From positions 1-64,000 of the forward strand of contig NZ_CANLZR010000013.1 in assembly GCF_947495705.1 (NCBI RefSeq): 64,000 bases of DNA, given 5' to 3'. The notes under the pieces are model-generated. The model saw only the letters and a list, made by a program, of their open reading frames with translations, was not told where the DNA came from and did no database searches. Below are positions 14,901-23,418 of the stretch, piece by piece. The stretch is from an uncultured Phycicoccus sp. Lineage in GTDB: Bacteria; Actinomycetota; Actinomycetes; Actinomycetales; Dermatophilaceae. Within the stretch, counting starts at the first letter, position 1. Every line of letters begins with the position of its first letter. The position numbers were made by a program, and so were the translations under genes.

Positions 14901-16100
14901 TCAGACCCGGCTGGCGACGCGGGCCTCCCGCGCCGTGGAGCGGCGGGCGACGACGAACGACCACAGGGCCACCGCGACGCCGACCGCTGCCACGGCGACG
15001 AAGCCCGCGCCGTGGCCGTACCCGTCGAGCGCCAACCCCGCGAACGGCGCCCCGAGCGCGCCGCCGGCGGTGATCGAGGAGCCGTGCCAGCCCATCGCCT
15101 CCCCCCGGGCGCGGGCAGGCACCAGGCGCGCGGCCTCGTCGACGGTGGCCGTGATCGCCGGGGCGCACAGGAGCCCCGCGAGGAGCGCGTACCCCGCGAG
15201 CTCCCACGGCGAGGACGCCAGCGCCATCGGCGCGGTGGCGAGGGCGAGGCCCAGCAGCAGCCAGCGGGCCGGGATCTCCCGGGGCAGGGCGCCGTAGACG
15301 AGGCCGCCGACGAGCGACCCCAGCCCCCACACGGCGAGGACGATCCCGATCTGGCCGACCGTGTCGAACTCGCGCATCGTCGCGACGATGGCCAGGTCGG
15401 AGCCCGCCAGCACCAGCGTCGAGGTGGCGGCGATCGCGCAGACGGCGATGAAGCCCGGGCGCAGCCAGGTCCGCCGGGGCGGCGCCTCCGCGCCCGCGGC
15501 GTCCTCGCCCTTGCCGCGCAGCGGGGGGTTCGCGATCCACAGGGCCACCCCGGCCGCGACCCCGCACATCTGCACGACGAAGAGCACCTTGGCGGTGCCC
15601 CAGTGGATCGAGGCCCAGACGGCCACGGCGGGCACCACCATGAAGCAGACCTCGATGATGGCGGAGTCCAGGGAGATGGCCGTCCTGCGTTGGTCCTCCG
15701 GCACCGCGGCGATGATCGCCTGGCGGATCACCGAGAAGGTGGGGACGACGAACAGCCCGGCCACCACCACGAGCACCAGCAGCGGCAGGTAGCCGACCCA
15801 CGGAGCGATGGCCCAGCTCGTGCCGGAGATGAGCAGCGACGGGGCGACGACGCGGCGCAGCCCGTGCTTGTCGAGCAGCCGGCCGCGCCAGGGGCCGCTG
15901 ATCGCGATGGAGATCGTCGCCGCCGCGGCCACGAGCCCGGCCTCGGTGTAGGAGCGGCCGAGCGCCGTGACGACATGGATGCTGACGAGGATGCCCGTCG
16001 CGAAGACCGGGGTCCGCACGAGGGCGCCGATGACGAGTGCCCGACGCAGGCCCTGGTGCGCGAGGACGCGCCGGTAGGGCTCGAGGGTCACTGTGCTCAC
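14901..16100 (-). CDS. MFS transporter
   Basis: Integral membrane protein of 399 residues with about twelve hydrophobic segments, typical of the major facilitator superfamily. After the second segment it has the loop WRGRLLDKHGLRRVV, a version of the MFS loop 2-3 motif. The last third includes GGALGAPFAGLALDGYG, a drug-efflux-like stretch. The substrate is unknown. The GTG at 16100 has GAAGG seven bases upstream. It lies between pheS and the orphan kinase gene on the same strand with gaps of 105 and 85 bases, so it is probably transcribed on its own. Confidence 0.85.
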   Translation of the reverse strand: MSTVTLEPYRRVLAHQGLRRALVIGALVRTPVFATGILVSIHVVTALGRSYTEAGLVAAAATISIAISGPWRGRLLDKHGLRRVVAPSLLISGTSWAIAPWVGYLPLLVLVVVAGLFVVPTFSVIRQAIIAAVPEDQRRTAISLDSAIIEVCFMVVPAVAVWASIHWGTAKVLFVVQMCGVAAGVALWIANPPLRGKGEDAAGAEAPPRRTWLRPGFIAVCAIAATSTLVLAGSDLAIVATMREFDTVGQIGIVLAVWGLGSLVGGLVYGALPREIPARWLLLGLALATAPMALASSPWELAGYALLAGLLCAPAITATVDEAARLVPARARGEAMGWHGSSITAGGALGAPFAGLALDGYGHGAGFVAVAAVGVAVALWSFVVARRSTAREARVASRV

Positions 16101-16185
16101 GTGGACACCTTCTCAGTCGACCCGCGTCCTCGCCATTCAGGGGGTCGGCGGCACGAGGGGGCGGTGGGGCGCGGGCGCCGGCCGG

Positions 16186-17253
16186 TCAGTCGCCGTCGGG
16201 GAAGGTCGCGCGCATCCGGGCGCCGCCTCCGGGGGCGCTCTCGACGGCCACCTCCCCGCCATGGGCCTCGACGAGACCACGGACGAGATAGAGGCCGAGC
16301 CCGGTGCCGTGCTTGGCCCCGGCCTGCCAGAACCTCGAGAACACGAGCTCGCGGTGGTGGGGTGCGATGCCGTCGCCGTCGTCGCAGACGACGAGGTCGA
16401 CGGCGGCCGGGCCCTCCCACGCCGCGCGCTCGACGGCCATCCGGACCCGGCCCTTGCCGTGCCGCAGCGCGTTGTCGACGAGGTTGGTGACGACCTGCTC
16501 GAAGCGGTCGGGGTCGGCCCAGAGCACGTCGACCCCGTCGGCGACGTCGATGTCGAACTGCGCGCGGTCCGCCCCGGCCACCACCCGACGCTCGACCTGC
16601 GCCTCGAGCCGGGGACGGACCTGCAGCGGCTGGGCGTGGACGGTGAGCCGACCCGTCCCGATCCGGGAGGTGTCGAGCAGCTCGGTGATGAGCCGGGTGA
16701 CCCGGTCGGCGTCGGCCTCGATGGTCTCGAGCATGAGCCGCTTCTGGTCGTCGCTGAACCGGTCCCAGTTGCGCAGCAGCGTCGACGAGAAGCCCTTGAC
16801 CCCGGTGAGCGGTGAACGCAGCTCGTGGGCGACGGAGGTGAGGAGCACCGAGCTCTCCTTCTCGGCCCGTCGCCGGCTCTCGGCGTCGCGGACCCCCAGG
16901 ACGAGCGTGTTGACCGGCGCCCCCCGCTCGGCACGCACGTAGCGCGCCGTGACGAGCAGCTCTCGGCCCGACGGCAGGACGAGCAGGCGCTCACGGTGGC
17001 CCGTGCGGGTCTGCAGCCCCGACCACGGGTCGGTGATGTCCCACCACGAGTCCCCCGTGTGGTCGAGCAGCGGCACGGCCGTGCGGATGTCGCACCCGAC
17101 GACCTCGTCGGCGGACAGCCCGGTGATCTCCTCGGCCCGCCCGTTCATGTACCGCACCACCCCGGGGTCCCCCACAGCGGTGATCAGCCCGTCCGGCAGG
17201 AACTCCAGGCCGTGGCCGGCGAGGTCGTCGGGCACCCCGAACCGTTCAACCAT
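16186..17253 (-). CDS. Soluble PAS-domain sensor histidine kinase (orphan)
   Basis: Two-component kinase of about 355 residues with no membrane segment. An N-terminal PAS domain (about residues 10-125; FLPDGLITAVGDPGVVRYMNG, AEEITGLSADEVVG) is followed by HisKA with the H-box VAHELRSPLTGVKGF near residue 150. The ATPase domain has the N-box NLVDNALRHGKG, DDGDGI and GTGLGLYLVRGLVEAHGG. TAACGT lies seven bases before the ATG at 17253, favouring a leaderless start there over the GTG at 17262. No response regulator is encoded nearby, so the partner is unknown. Confidence 0.88.
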   Translation of the reverse strand: MVERFGVPDDLAGHGLEFLPDGLITAVGDPGVVRYMNGRAEEITGLSADEVVGCDIRTAVPLLDHTGDSWWDITDPWSGLQTRTGHRERLLVLPSGRELLVTARYVRAERGAPVNTLVLGVRDAESRRRAEKESSVLLTSVAHELRSPLTGVKGFSSTLLRNWDRFSDDQKRLMLETIEADADRVTRLITELLDTSRIGTGRLTVHAQPLQVRPRLEAQVERRVVAGADRAQFDIDVADGVDVLWADPDRFEQVVTNLVDNALRHGKGRVRMAVERAAWEGPAAVDLVVCDDGDGIAPHHRELVFSRFWQAGAKHGTGLGLYLVRGLVEAHGGEVAVESAPGGGARMRATFPDGD

Positions 17254-17313
17254 GTCGGGCACGTTACCCCGCGTCGCGCTCCGGGCGCTGGACGCCGGAC
17301 CGTGGCGCGCACG

Positions 17314-18123
17314 TCATCCCGCGCCGCGCGCCGACCGCTGGACACCGGCCGACGCGTACAGGCACACGGTCGCGGCCATCGCGAGGTTGAGGGACTCGGC
17401 CCGCCCGTGGATGGGGACGCGGACGACCTCGTCACACCGATCGAGGGTGTCCTGGGGCAGCCCCCAGGCCTCGTTCCCCATGACCCAGCAGTGCGCGGCG
17501 GCGAGGTCGGCCTCGGGCAGCAGGGTGGTCCCGGACCCGTCGGCGGCGTAGCGGCGGATCCCGGCCCCCGCGAGCGCGTCGAGGGTGGCGTCGGTGTCGA
17601 GACCGGCGACGACCGGCAGGTGGAACAGTGATCCGGCCGTCGACCGGACGACCTTGGGGGCGAGGACGTCCACCGAGGCCGCGCTGACGAGCACGGCGTC
17701 GGCGCCGGCCGCGTCCGCGCCGCGGATGACCGTGCCGGCGTTGCCGGGGTCGCGGACGTTCGTCAGCAGCACGAGCAGCCGCGGGCCGGTGGCGAGCACC
17801 TCGGCGAGCGTGGTGTCGGCGGCGTCCACGACGGCGAGCACGCCCTGGGGCGCGTCTGCGTCGGACATCGCGGCGAGGACCTCCGTGGACACCTCGTGCA
17901 CCCGCAGCCCGGCGTCGTGCGCGGGCCCGAGGATGTCGGCCGCGTAGCGCTGGGCGGCCTCGGCCGTGACGTAGACGTCGCGCACCCGCTGCGGGGCGTA
18001 CCGGACGGCCTCGCGGACCCCTTGCGGCCCTTCGACGCCGAAGCGGCCGGTGCGTTGCCGCACCGGCCGCCTCTGGAGTGCACGGACCGCCCGGACCCGG
18101 TCGGATCCGGGGTTGGTCAGCAC
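17314..18123 (-). CDS. SpoU/TrmH-family RNA 2'-O-methyltransferase
   Basis: SPOUT-fold methyltransferase of about 269 residues acting on rRNA or tRNA ribose. An N-terminal substrate-binding domain (FGVEGPQGVREAV) precedes the knotted catalytic domain with motif 1 NVRDPGNAGTVIRGADAAGA, motif 2 VMGNEAWGLP and motif 3 IHGRAESLNLAMAATVCLY. It follows rplT by 14 bases, the place where M. tuberculosis has tsnR. Sequence alone does not tell which RNA is modified. The GTG at 18123 is the first reasonable start after the rplT stop; no Shine-Dalgarno sequence is visible. Confidence 0.9.
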   Translation of the reverse strand: MLTNPGSDRVRAVRALQRRPVRQRTGRFGVEGPQGVREAVRYAPQRVRDVYVTAEAAQRYAADILGPAHDAGLRVHEVSTEVLAAMSDADAPQGVLAVVDAADTTLAEVLATGPRLLVLLTNVRDPGNAGTVIRGADAAGADAVLVSAASVDVLAPKVVRSTAGSLFHLPVVAGLDTDATLDALAGAGIRRYAADGSGTTLLPEADLAAAHCWVMGNEAWGLPQDTLDRCDEVVRVPIHGRAESLNLAMAATVCLYASAGVQRSARGAG

Positions 18124-18137
18124 GGAGTGGTCGCCGT

Positions 18138-18515
18138 TCAGGCGGAGGCCTTCGCCTCGGTGCCCTGGTTCGCCTTGGCGATCTCGACGAGCGCGGTGAA
18201 GGCGGCCTCGTCGTTGACCGCGAGCTCGGCGAGCATCCGGCGGTCGACCTCGACCTCGGCGATCTTCAGGCCCTGGATGAACCGGTTGTACGTCATGCCG
18301 TTCGCGCGGGCCGCGGCGTTGATCCGCTGGATCCACAGCCGGCGGAAGTCACCCTTGCGGGCGCGCCGGTCGCGGTAGGCATAGCCCATGCTGTGCTGGA
18401 CCTGCTCCTTGGCCTTGCGGTAGAGCCGCGAGCGCTGCCCGCGGTACCCGCTGGCTCGCTCGAGGACGACCCGGCGCTTCTTCTGGGCGTTGACCGCCCG
18501 CTTCACGCGTGCCAC
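18138..18515 (-). CDS. rplT: 50S ribosomal protein L20
   Basis: Ribosomal protein needed early in 50S assembly, 125 residues, basic. The N-terminal [15 protein letters not shown] and the central [19 protein letters not shown] are hallmark L20 sequences. The GTG at 18515 is preceded by AAGGAG seven bases away. It is the third gene of infC-rpmI-rplT. In other bacteria L20 represses this operon by binding the mRNA; no L20 leader could be recognised here. Confidence 0.98.
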   Translation of the reverse strand: MARVKRAVNAQKKRRVVLERASGYRGQRSRLYRKAKEQVQHSMGYAYRDRRARKGDFRRLWIQRINAAARANGMTYNRFIQGLKIAEVEVDRRMLAELAVNDEAAFTALVEIAKANQGTEAKASA

Positions 18516-18564
18516 GTGAGTTCTCCTTGCTCTGCGTCAGTACAGGGGGGTGGGGAGGGGTCGC

Positions 18565-18759
18565 TCAGCGACCGAGGAGCTTCTTGACCTTCTTGAGGTC
18601 ACCCGTGGAGACCAGGACGTCCTTGGACAGAGCGCGGGCCTTCTGCGGGGTCTTCTCGTGGAACTTGTGGACGTGGCCGGCCTGCTCGCGCATGACCTTG
18701 CCCGAGCCGGTGACCCGGAAGCGCTTCTTGGCGCCGCTGTGCGTCTTGTTCTTCGGCAT
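18565..18759 (-). CDS. rpmI: 50S ribosomal protein L35
   Basis: Small ribosomal protein of 64 residues. MPKNKTHSGAKKRFRVTGSG and the later HVHKFHEKTPQKARAL are diagnostic for L35. AAGGAG lies nine bases before the ATG at 18759. It lies between infC and rplT with gaps of 56 and 49 bases, the standard operon order. Confidence 0.98.
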   Translation of the reverse strand: MPKNKTHSGAKKRFRVTGSGKVMREQAGHVHKFHEKTPQKARALSKDVLVSTGDLKKVKKLLGR

Positions 18760-18815
18760 GGTGCCGATCTCCTTGCGTCGTGTGCTGTCGGTAGTGCTGT
18801 TGTCCGGGGACGGGC

Positions 18816-19541
18816 TCAGCCCGCGTCCGTCGTCTCGCTCGCCGTGACCTGCTCGGCCGACTCGACCTGCTCGGCCGACTCGACCTGCTCGGCCGACTCG
18901 ACCTGCTCGGCCGACTCGACCTGCTCGGCCGGCTCGACCTGCTCGGTGCTGGTGTCGACCCCGGCGTCGTCGGCGGCCTGGTCGGCCTTCGCGTCGTCAC
19001 GGCGCTTGCGCTGCTCGGCCATCGCCTGCGCCTTCTTCTTCGTCGGCGCGATGACCATGACCATGTTGCGGCCGTCCTGCTTCGGCGCCGACTCGACGGT
19101 GCCGAGCTCGATGACGTCCTCCGCGAGGCGCTGGAGCAGCCGGAACCCGAGCTCGGGGCGGGACTGCTCGCGACCGCGGAACATGATCGTCACCTTGACC
19201 TTGTCGCCGCCCTTGAGGAACCGGACGACGTGGCCCTTCTTCGTGCCGTAGTCGTGCGGGTCGATCTTCGGGCGGAGCTTGATCTCCTTGATGACCGTGT
19301 TGACCTGGTTCTTGCGCGCCTCACGGGCCTTCACGGCGGCTTCGTACTTGTACTTGCCGAAGTCCATGAGCTTGGCGACCGGGGGCTTGGCCATCGGAGC
19401 GACCTCGACGAGGTCGAGGTCCGCCTCTGCCGCGAGGCGGAGGGCGTCCTCGACGCGGACGATGCCGACCTGCTCGCCGTTGGGGCCGACCAACCGCACC
19501 TCCGGAACCCGGATGCGGTCGTTGATGCGTGGCTCGCTGAT
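18816..19541 (-). CDS. infC: Translation initiation factor IF-3 with an ATC start and a repeat tail
   Basis: IF-3 monitors start-codon choice and subunit splitting. The N-domain contains [18 protein letters not shown] and the C-domain [19 protein letters not shown]. Alignment and a Shine-Dalgarno AAGGAG six bases upstream place the start at ATC (19541), a rare codon used for autoregulated infC in other bacteria. The alternative GTG at 19559 has no Shine-Dalgarno sequence. The 241-residue product exceeds the usual length of about 180-200 because of an acidic C-terminal tail made of repeated VESAEQ units. It heads the infC-rpmI-rplT operon behind a long structured leader. Confidence 0.95.
   Translation of the reverse strand: MSEPRINDRIRVPEVRLVGPNGEQVGIVRVEDALRLAAEADLDLVEVAPMAKPPVAKLMDFGKYKYEAAVKAREARKNQVNTVIKEIKLRPKIDPHDYGTKKGHVVRFLKGGDKVKVTIMFRGREQSRPELGFRLLQRLAEDVIELGTVESAPKQDGRNMVMVIAPTKKKAQAMAEQRKRRDDAKADQAADDAGVDTSTEQVEPAEQVESAEQVESAEQVESAEQVESAEQVTASETTDAG
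18847..18936 (-). repeat. 18-bp tandem repeat coding for VESAEQ units in the IF-3 tail
   Basis: Four identical 18-base copies of acctgctcggccgactcg are followed by a fifth with one mismatch and then a diverging sixth. The repeat is in frame and gives a charged, glutamate-rich extension at the C-terminus of IF-3. Such identical repeats usually expand and contract by slippage, so the copy number may vary among strains. Confidence 0.95.
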
Positions 19542-19590
19542 GTGCTTCTCCTTCGTCACATGTCTGAACGGTGGCCGCCGACACGAGAAG

Positions 19591-19621
19591 AGGCTCCTCG
19601 CGGCGTGTGCGCGAGGAGCCT
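19591..19621 (-). terminator. Leader hairpin upstream of infC (attenuator candidate)
   Basis: A perfect 12-bp stem, AGGCTCCTCGCG (19591-19602) with CGCGAGGAGCCT (19610-19621), encloses a seven-base loop. It lies in the transcribed leader 50 bases upstream of the infC start codon. On the minus strand the 3' side continues CTTCTCGTG, pyrimidine-rich but not a true U-tract. Position and strength suggest an attenuator or a protein-binding leader element. Confidence 0.6.
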
Positions 19622-19784
19622 GGTTCCGTCCGGTCTGCGACGGGATGCCACGACACACCCGAAGGGGCGCGCGTGACGTCTCGTCACGGACCGGGGACCC
19701 GGCGACCTCGTGGTCGACGCGGGTGGAAGCCTGGCTTCTCTTGCACACCACCCCCGGGACAGCGGGGCGGTCGGTCAGCGCACA

Positions 19785-19813
19785 ACGCTACCAGCACCCC
19801 CGCCGGGGCCGAA
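19785..19813 (-). promoter_or_regulatory. Promoter of the infC-rpmI-rplT operon
   Basis: On the minus strand -35 TTCGGC (19808-19813), a 17-base spacer and -10 TAGCGT (19785-19790) fit the housekeeping sigma consensus. The start point would be near 19778, giving a leader of roughly 237 bases before the ATC start, which includes the strong hairpin. It begins directly after the SseB-family gene stop. Confidence 0.6.
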
Positions 19814-19817
19814 ATCG

Positions 19818-20546
19818 TCAGACGATCCGGAACGCGAGGCCGTCGACCCGGGCCCGCAGCTCGCCGTCGGTGGCGAGCCGCTCGCCCACCCGGGTCGCGG
19901 CGGCCCGGACGTCGTCGGGGGCGAGGCCGGGCCGCAGCGTGAGCACGATCCCGAGGACGCCCTCCCCCGCCGGGGTGCCCTCCTCGAGGGTGTGCGTGAC
20001 GATGTCGGGCTCGGCCGCGGTCGCGGCCGCGACGGCCCGCGCGACGAAGGGGTCGGTGGGTGCGGGCTGCCAGGGCCGCTCCTGGGCCAGCGCCCAGAGC
20101 ATCGAGGGGCGCAGGACGCGGGTGGCCGGCCCGGCGACGTCGACGACGAGCACGTCGCAGGACTCCGAGACGGCGGCCTGCGCGGCCCGCGCGGGCGTCA
20201 CCGGCACGGGCCGCGCGGCCGGGTCCCAGGCGGCGAGTGCGTCGGCGCCGGTGAACACCGGGAGCGCCCGGCGTCCGTCCGGGGCGACGAGGGTGACGGC
20301 GGCCATGTCGGTCCCCGTCTCGACCCGGTGCCCGTCGTGCTCGTCCTCGCCGGTGGCGGTGGCGACGACCGGGACGAGGAACCGCGACGCCTCGACGGCC
20401 CGCATCAGCGTCGCGTCGTCGGCGGTCCCGGCGAGCGCCGCGCGCAGCGCCGGGTCGGCCTCGCCGGTGTCGGTCTCGAAGCCCGACTCCGACAGCTCGC
20501 GTCCGCCCCAGGGGACCTCGGCGGAGTCGGCCCCGCCCGGGGTCAC
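19818..20546 (-). CDS. SseB-family protein
   Basis: Protein of 242 residues with the SseB fold: an N-terminal domain with [18 protein letters not shown] and [17 protein letters not shown], followed by [21 protein letters not shown]. The family is widespread in Actinobacteria and has no established enzymatic role there; enterobacterial SseB is a type III secretion chaperone, which does not apply. The GTG at 20546 overlaps the priA stop by GTGA. Conserved linkage to priA suggests a housekeeping role, but none can be named. Confidence 0.8.
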   Translation of the reverse strand: MTPGGADSAEVPWGGRELSESGFETDTGEADPALRAALAGTADDATLMRAVEASRFLVPVVATATGEDEHDGHRVETGTDMAAVTLVAPDGRRALPVFTGADALAAWDPAARPVPVTPARAAQAAVSESCDVLVVDVAGPATRVLRPSMLWALAQERPWQPAPTDPFVARAVAAATAAEPDIVTHTLEEGTPAGEGVLGIVLTLRPGLAPDDVRAAATRVGERLATDGELRARVDGLAFRIV

Positions 20547-21286
20547 GGGCGGCCCGCGACGTCGAGGGCGGCCGGGAGGGTGAAGGCGCCGCGGTAGAGC
20601 GCCGACCCGACGATCGCGCCCTCGACGCCGTCGGCGACCAGGGTGCGGACCGCGGCGATGTCCTCGAGGGTCGAGATGCCGCCGGAGGCGACGACGGGCC
20701 GGTCGGTGCGTGCGCACACGTCCTGGAGCAGTGACAGGTTGGGCCCCTTCATCATCCCGTCCTTGGCGACGTCGGTGACGACGTAGCGGGAGCAGCCTTC
20801 GGCGTCGAGCCGGGCGAGGGTCTCCCACAGGTCACCGCCCTCGCTCGTCCAGCCCCGCGCGGCGAGGGTCGTGCCGCGGACGTCGAGGCCGACGGCCACC
20901 CGGTCACCGTGCTCGGCGATCGCCCGCGCGGTCCACTCCGGGTCCTCGAGGGCGGCCGTGCCGACGTTCACCCGGCGACAGCCGGTGGCCAGGGCCCGGG
21001 TGAGCGACTCCTCGTCCCGGATGCCCCCGCTCATCTCGACGTCGATGTCGAGCCGACCGACGATCTCGGCGAGCAGCAGCGCGTTGCTGCCACGGCCGAA
21101 GGCCGCGTCGAGGTCGACGAGGTGGAGCCACTCCGCCCCCTCCTCCTGCCACTGCAGCGCGGCGAGCAGGGGGTCGCCGAACTCCGCGCCGGAGCCGGCG
21201 ACGCCCTGGACGAGCTGGACGGCGCGCCCCTCGACGACGTCGACGGCGGGCAGCAGCTCGAGGCGGGGCTGGTCTGGGGTGCTCAC
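20543..21286 (-). CDS. priA: Phosphoribosyl isomerase A (HisA/TrpF type)
   Basis: A (beta/alpha)8 isomerase of 247 residues for the fourth step of histidine synthesis. In Actinobacteria the same protein usually also does the TrpF step of tryptophan synthesis. [18 protein letters not shown] opens the barrel with the first catalytic Asp; the second is in [17 protein letters not shown], and [10 protein letters not shown] and [11 protein letters not shown] bind phosphate. The bifunctional role is inferred from the phylum. The GTG at 21286 has GGAGGA six bases upstream. A 206-base structured gap separates it from hisH. Confidence 0.95.
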   Translation of the reverse strand: MSTPDQPRLELLPAVDVVEGRAVQLVQGVAGSGAEFGDPLLAALQWQEEGAEWLHLVDLDAAFGRGSNALLLAEIVGRLDIDVEMSGGIRDEESLTRALATGCRRVNVGTAALEDPEWTARAIAEHGDRVAVGLDVRGTTLAARGWTSEGGDLWETLARLDAEGCSRYVVTDVAKDGMMKGPNLSLLQDVCARTDRPVVASGGISTLEDIAAVRTLVADGVEGAIVGSALYRGAFTLPAALDVAGRP

Positions 21287-21342
21287 GCGGGGTCCTCCGG
21301 GGGCGGTGGGTCGGTCGGTGCCCCAGTCTGCCGCGTCCGGCG

Positions 21343-21390
21343 CCCCAGCCCGACCCCGACCCCGACCCCAGCCACCCCGCCCCGCCCCCC
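21343..21390 (-). other. G-rich tract with G-quadruplex potential upstream of priA
   Basis: On the minus (coding) strand this stretch contains eight runs of three or more G separated by one to four bases, including three tandem GGGGTC units. It lies 57 to 104 bases upstream of the priA start. If transcription begins near or upstream of the neighbouring hairpins it would be in the 5' leader. Confidence 0.7.
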
Positions 21391-21392
21391 TC

Positions 21393-21477
21393 GGCTTTCT
21401 CGGGTGACCCGGGAAACCAGCGCTTCACCCGAGAAGCCTTCCCGGGGGAAGTGCGGGCTTATCGGGTCACCCGATAA
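21393..21477 (-). terminator. Tandem hairpins after hisH
   Basis: Reading leftwards from the hisH stop, the first element is the near-perfect palindrome TTATCGGGT-C-ACCCGATAA (21459-21477), 16 bases after the stop. The second is a 14-bp stem with one bulged T (21393-21407 with 21425-21438). Both contain CGGGTGA/TCACCCG. They probably end the hisD-hisC-hisB-hisH transcript; the first could also be an operator. Confidence 0.6.
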
Positions 21478-21492
21478 CACCTTGGGGCGGGG

Positions 21493-22134
21493 TCAGAGGG
21501 AGCGGACCCAGTTCTCGAGCAGGGCGAGCCCGGCCTCCCCGGACTTCTCGGGGTGGAACTGCGTCGCGCACAGCGGCCCGTTCTCGACGGCGGCGACGAA
21601 GCGCTCCCCGTGCGTCGCCCAGGTGACCCGCGGCCGGACCGCCGCGAAGTGCTCGTCCCCCGGCGCGAGGTCCCAGGTGTGGGCGGCGTAGGAGTGCACG
21701 AAGTAGAAGCGCTCGCCCTCGACCCCCGCGAACAGCATGCTGCCCGGCGCGGCCTCGACGGTGGACCAGCCCATGTGCGGCACGACGGGTGCCTGGAGAC
21801 GCGTCACGGTGCCCGGCCACTCCCCCAGCCCGGGGATGGGCGTCGCGCTCGGCTCGGTGGAGCCGTCGAACAGCACCTGCATCCCGACGCAGACGCCGAG
21901 GACGGGCCGCCCGCCCGCGAGCCGCCGGTCGATGACCAGCGGCCCGCCGGCGTCGGCGAGCCCGGCCATGCACGCGTGGAAGTTGCCGACCCCGGGGACG
22001 AACAACCCGTCGGCCGCCAGGGCGGCGGCGCCGTCGGAGGTGAGCTCGACGTCGGCACCGACGTGCTCGAGGGCGCGCACGGCCGAGTGGACGTTGCCGC
22101 TCCCGTACTCGAGGACCACGACGGTGCGGCTCAT
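21493..22134 (-). CDS. hisH: Imidazole glycerol phosphate synthase, glutaminase subunit
   Basis: Class I glutamine amidotransferase that feeds ammonia to HisF, 213 residues. The nucleophile is in [16 protein letters not shown] near residue 85, and the His-Glu pair is in [11 protein letters not shown] near residue 190. [11 protein letters not shown] forms part of the glutamine pocket. The ATG at 22134 overlaps the upstream unknown gene by ATGA. hisF, its obligate partner, is not in the window. Confidence 0.96.
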   Translation of the reverse strand: MSRTVVVLEYGSGNVHSAVRALEHVGADVELTSDGAAALAADGLFVPGVGNFHACMAGLADAGGPLVIDRRLAGGRPVLGVCVGMQVLFDGSTEPSATPIPGLGEWPGTVTRLQAPVVPHMGWSTVEAAPGSMLFAGVEGERFYFVHSYAAHTWDLAPGDEHFAAVRPRVTWATHGERFVAAVENGPLCATQFHPEKSGEAGLALLENWVRSL

Positions 22135-22799
22135 CGCGGCCCGTCCGCGGCGCTGCCGGGCGCCCGCCCACCCCAGGCCGACTCCCACTCGGCGCGGTGC
22201 TGCGCCTCGTCGGCCATGAGCCGGTCGAACATCAGGACGCCCCGCGTGCCGGGCTCGACGTCGCTGGCGCCCGGGCAGTCACCGCGCACGAGGAGGTCGT
22301 GCCCGGGGAGCCCGAGGAGCCCGAGGACGGTGACGAGCACGTCGAGCGCCGTGCCCTCGCCGGAGCGGAGCACGGCGGCGAGGTCCTGGGGGGAGGTCCG
22401 CCCGGCGGCCCCGGCGGCCCCGACGAGCGAGGGCAGCCCGAGCCGGGAGAGCGAGGGGGTCTCGACGACCCCGATGGACGGCTGCCAGACGAGCCAGCGC
22501 TGCCCGGCGCGGAGCCCGGTGGGCTGGAGCGTGAACGCGGCCTTGCCGTGCAGGTCGAAGAACCCGAGCACCGGCTTGCCCCCGCGGGGGGCCGGCCGGG
22601 CCGCGAGGACCTCGAGCGCGACGTCGTACGGGGCGGCGCTGCGCGCCTCGGACTCGGCGACGGTGACGCCGGTCCAGCCGTCGAGCGGGGCCATCGTGGC
22701 GGAGACGAGCCCACGACGGAGCCACCGGCCGACAGCGGCCGGCGGCCGGCGCACGAGCAGCAGCCCGTGCCCGGCGCCGGTGCGGACGTCACCGGCCAC
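22131..22799 (-). CDS. Uncharacterised protein within the histidine operon
   Basis: A 222-residue protein I do not recognise. It starts with [20 protein letters not shown] and has a central stretch [20 protein letters not shown] followed by [12 protein letters not shown], which suggests a compact beta-rich domain. A proline- and alanine-rich tail follows. No signal peptide, membrane segment or metal-binding motif is visible. The GTG at 22799 lies four bases after the hisB stop and the end overlaps hisH by ATGA, so it is made together with the His enzymes. The base composition matches its neighbours. Confidence 0.75.
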   Translation of the reverse strand: MAGDVRTGAGHGLLLVRRPPAAVGRWLRRGLVSATMAPLDGWTGVTVAESEARSAAPYDVALEVLAARPAPRGGKPVLGFFDLHGKAAFTLQPTGLRAGQRWLVWQPSIGVVETPSLSRLGLPSLVGAAGAAGRTSPQDLAAVLRSGEGTALDVLVTVLGLLGLPGHDLLVRGDCPGASDVEPGTRGVLMFDRLMADEAQHRAEWESAWGGRAPGSAADGPR

Positions 22800-22803
22800 G
22801 GGG

Positions 22804-23418
22804 TTACAGGGCGCCCTTCGCGCTCGGGACACCCTCGACGCGCGGGTCGCGGGCGAGCGCGGCACGCAGGGCCCGCGCGAGCGCCTTGAACTGGGCCTCG
22901 ACGACGTGGTGCGGGTCGCGGCCCGACAGCACTGTGACGTGCAGGGCGATCTGGGCGTGGAAGGCGAAGGACTCCAGGACGTGCCGGGTGAGCGAGCCGA
23001 CGTAGTGGCCGCCGATGACGGCGTACTCCTGGCCGGCGGGTTCGCCCTCGTGGACGACGTACGGCCGGCCCGCCACGTCGACGACCGCCAGCACGAGCGC
23101 CTCGTCGAGCGGGACGGTGGCGTCGCCGAAGCGCGCGATGCCCGACTTGTCGCCGAGGGCCTCCCGGACCGCCTGCCCGAGGACGATCGCCACGTCCTCG
23201 ACGGTGTGGTGCGCGTCGACGTGCGTGTCGCCGTCGGCGGAGACGGTGAGGTCGATGAGCGAGTGCTTGGCGAGGGAGAGGAGCATGTGGTCGTAGAAGG
23301 GCACCCCCGTGCTCACCTGCCCGCGGCCGGTGCCGTCGAGGTCGACGGTCACCTCGACGGTGCTCTCGGACGTGGCCCGGCGCACGGTGGCGGTGCGGTG
23401 GGTCGGGGCGGTGCTCAC
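22804..23418 (-). CDS. hisB: Imidazoleglycerol-phosphate dehydratase
   Basis: Manganese enzyme of the sixth histidine step, 204 residues, monofunctional as is usual in Actinobacteria. The duplicated metal-binding motifs are [18 protein letters not shown] near residue 65 and its twin, around residue 150, in [42 protein letters not shown] is also diagnostic. The GTG at 23418 overlaps the hisC stop by GTGA. Confidence 0.97.
   Translation of the reverse strand: MSTAPTHRTATVRRATSESTVEVTVDLDGTGRGQVSTGVPFYDHMLLSLAKHSLIDLTVSADGDTHVDAHHTVEDVAIVLGQAVREALGDKSGIARFGDATVPLDEALVLAVVDVAGRPYVVHEGEPAGQEYAVIGGHYVGSLTRHVLESFAFHAQIALHVTVLSGRDPHHVVEAQFKALARALRAALARDPRVEGVPSAKGAL

Noticed and set aside
18847-18936. 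CRISPR-like array
   Set aside because: The repeat units are contiguous with no spacers and code in frame for the IF-3 tail.
19542-19559. infC start at GTG 19559
   Set aside because: It lacks a Shine-Dalgarno sequence. AAGGAG is correctly spaced only for the ATC at 19541, where the IF-3 alignment begins.
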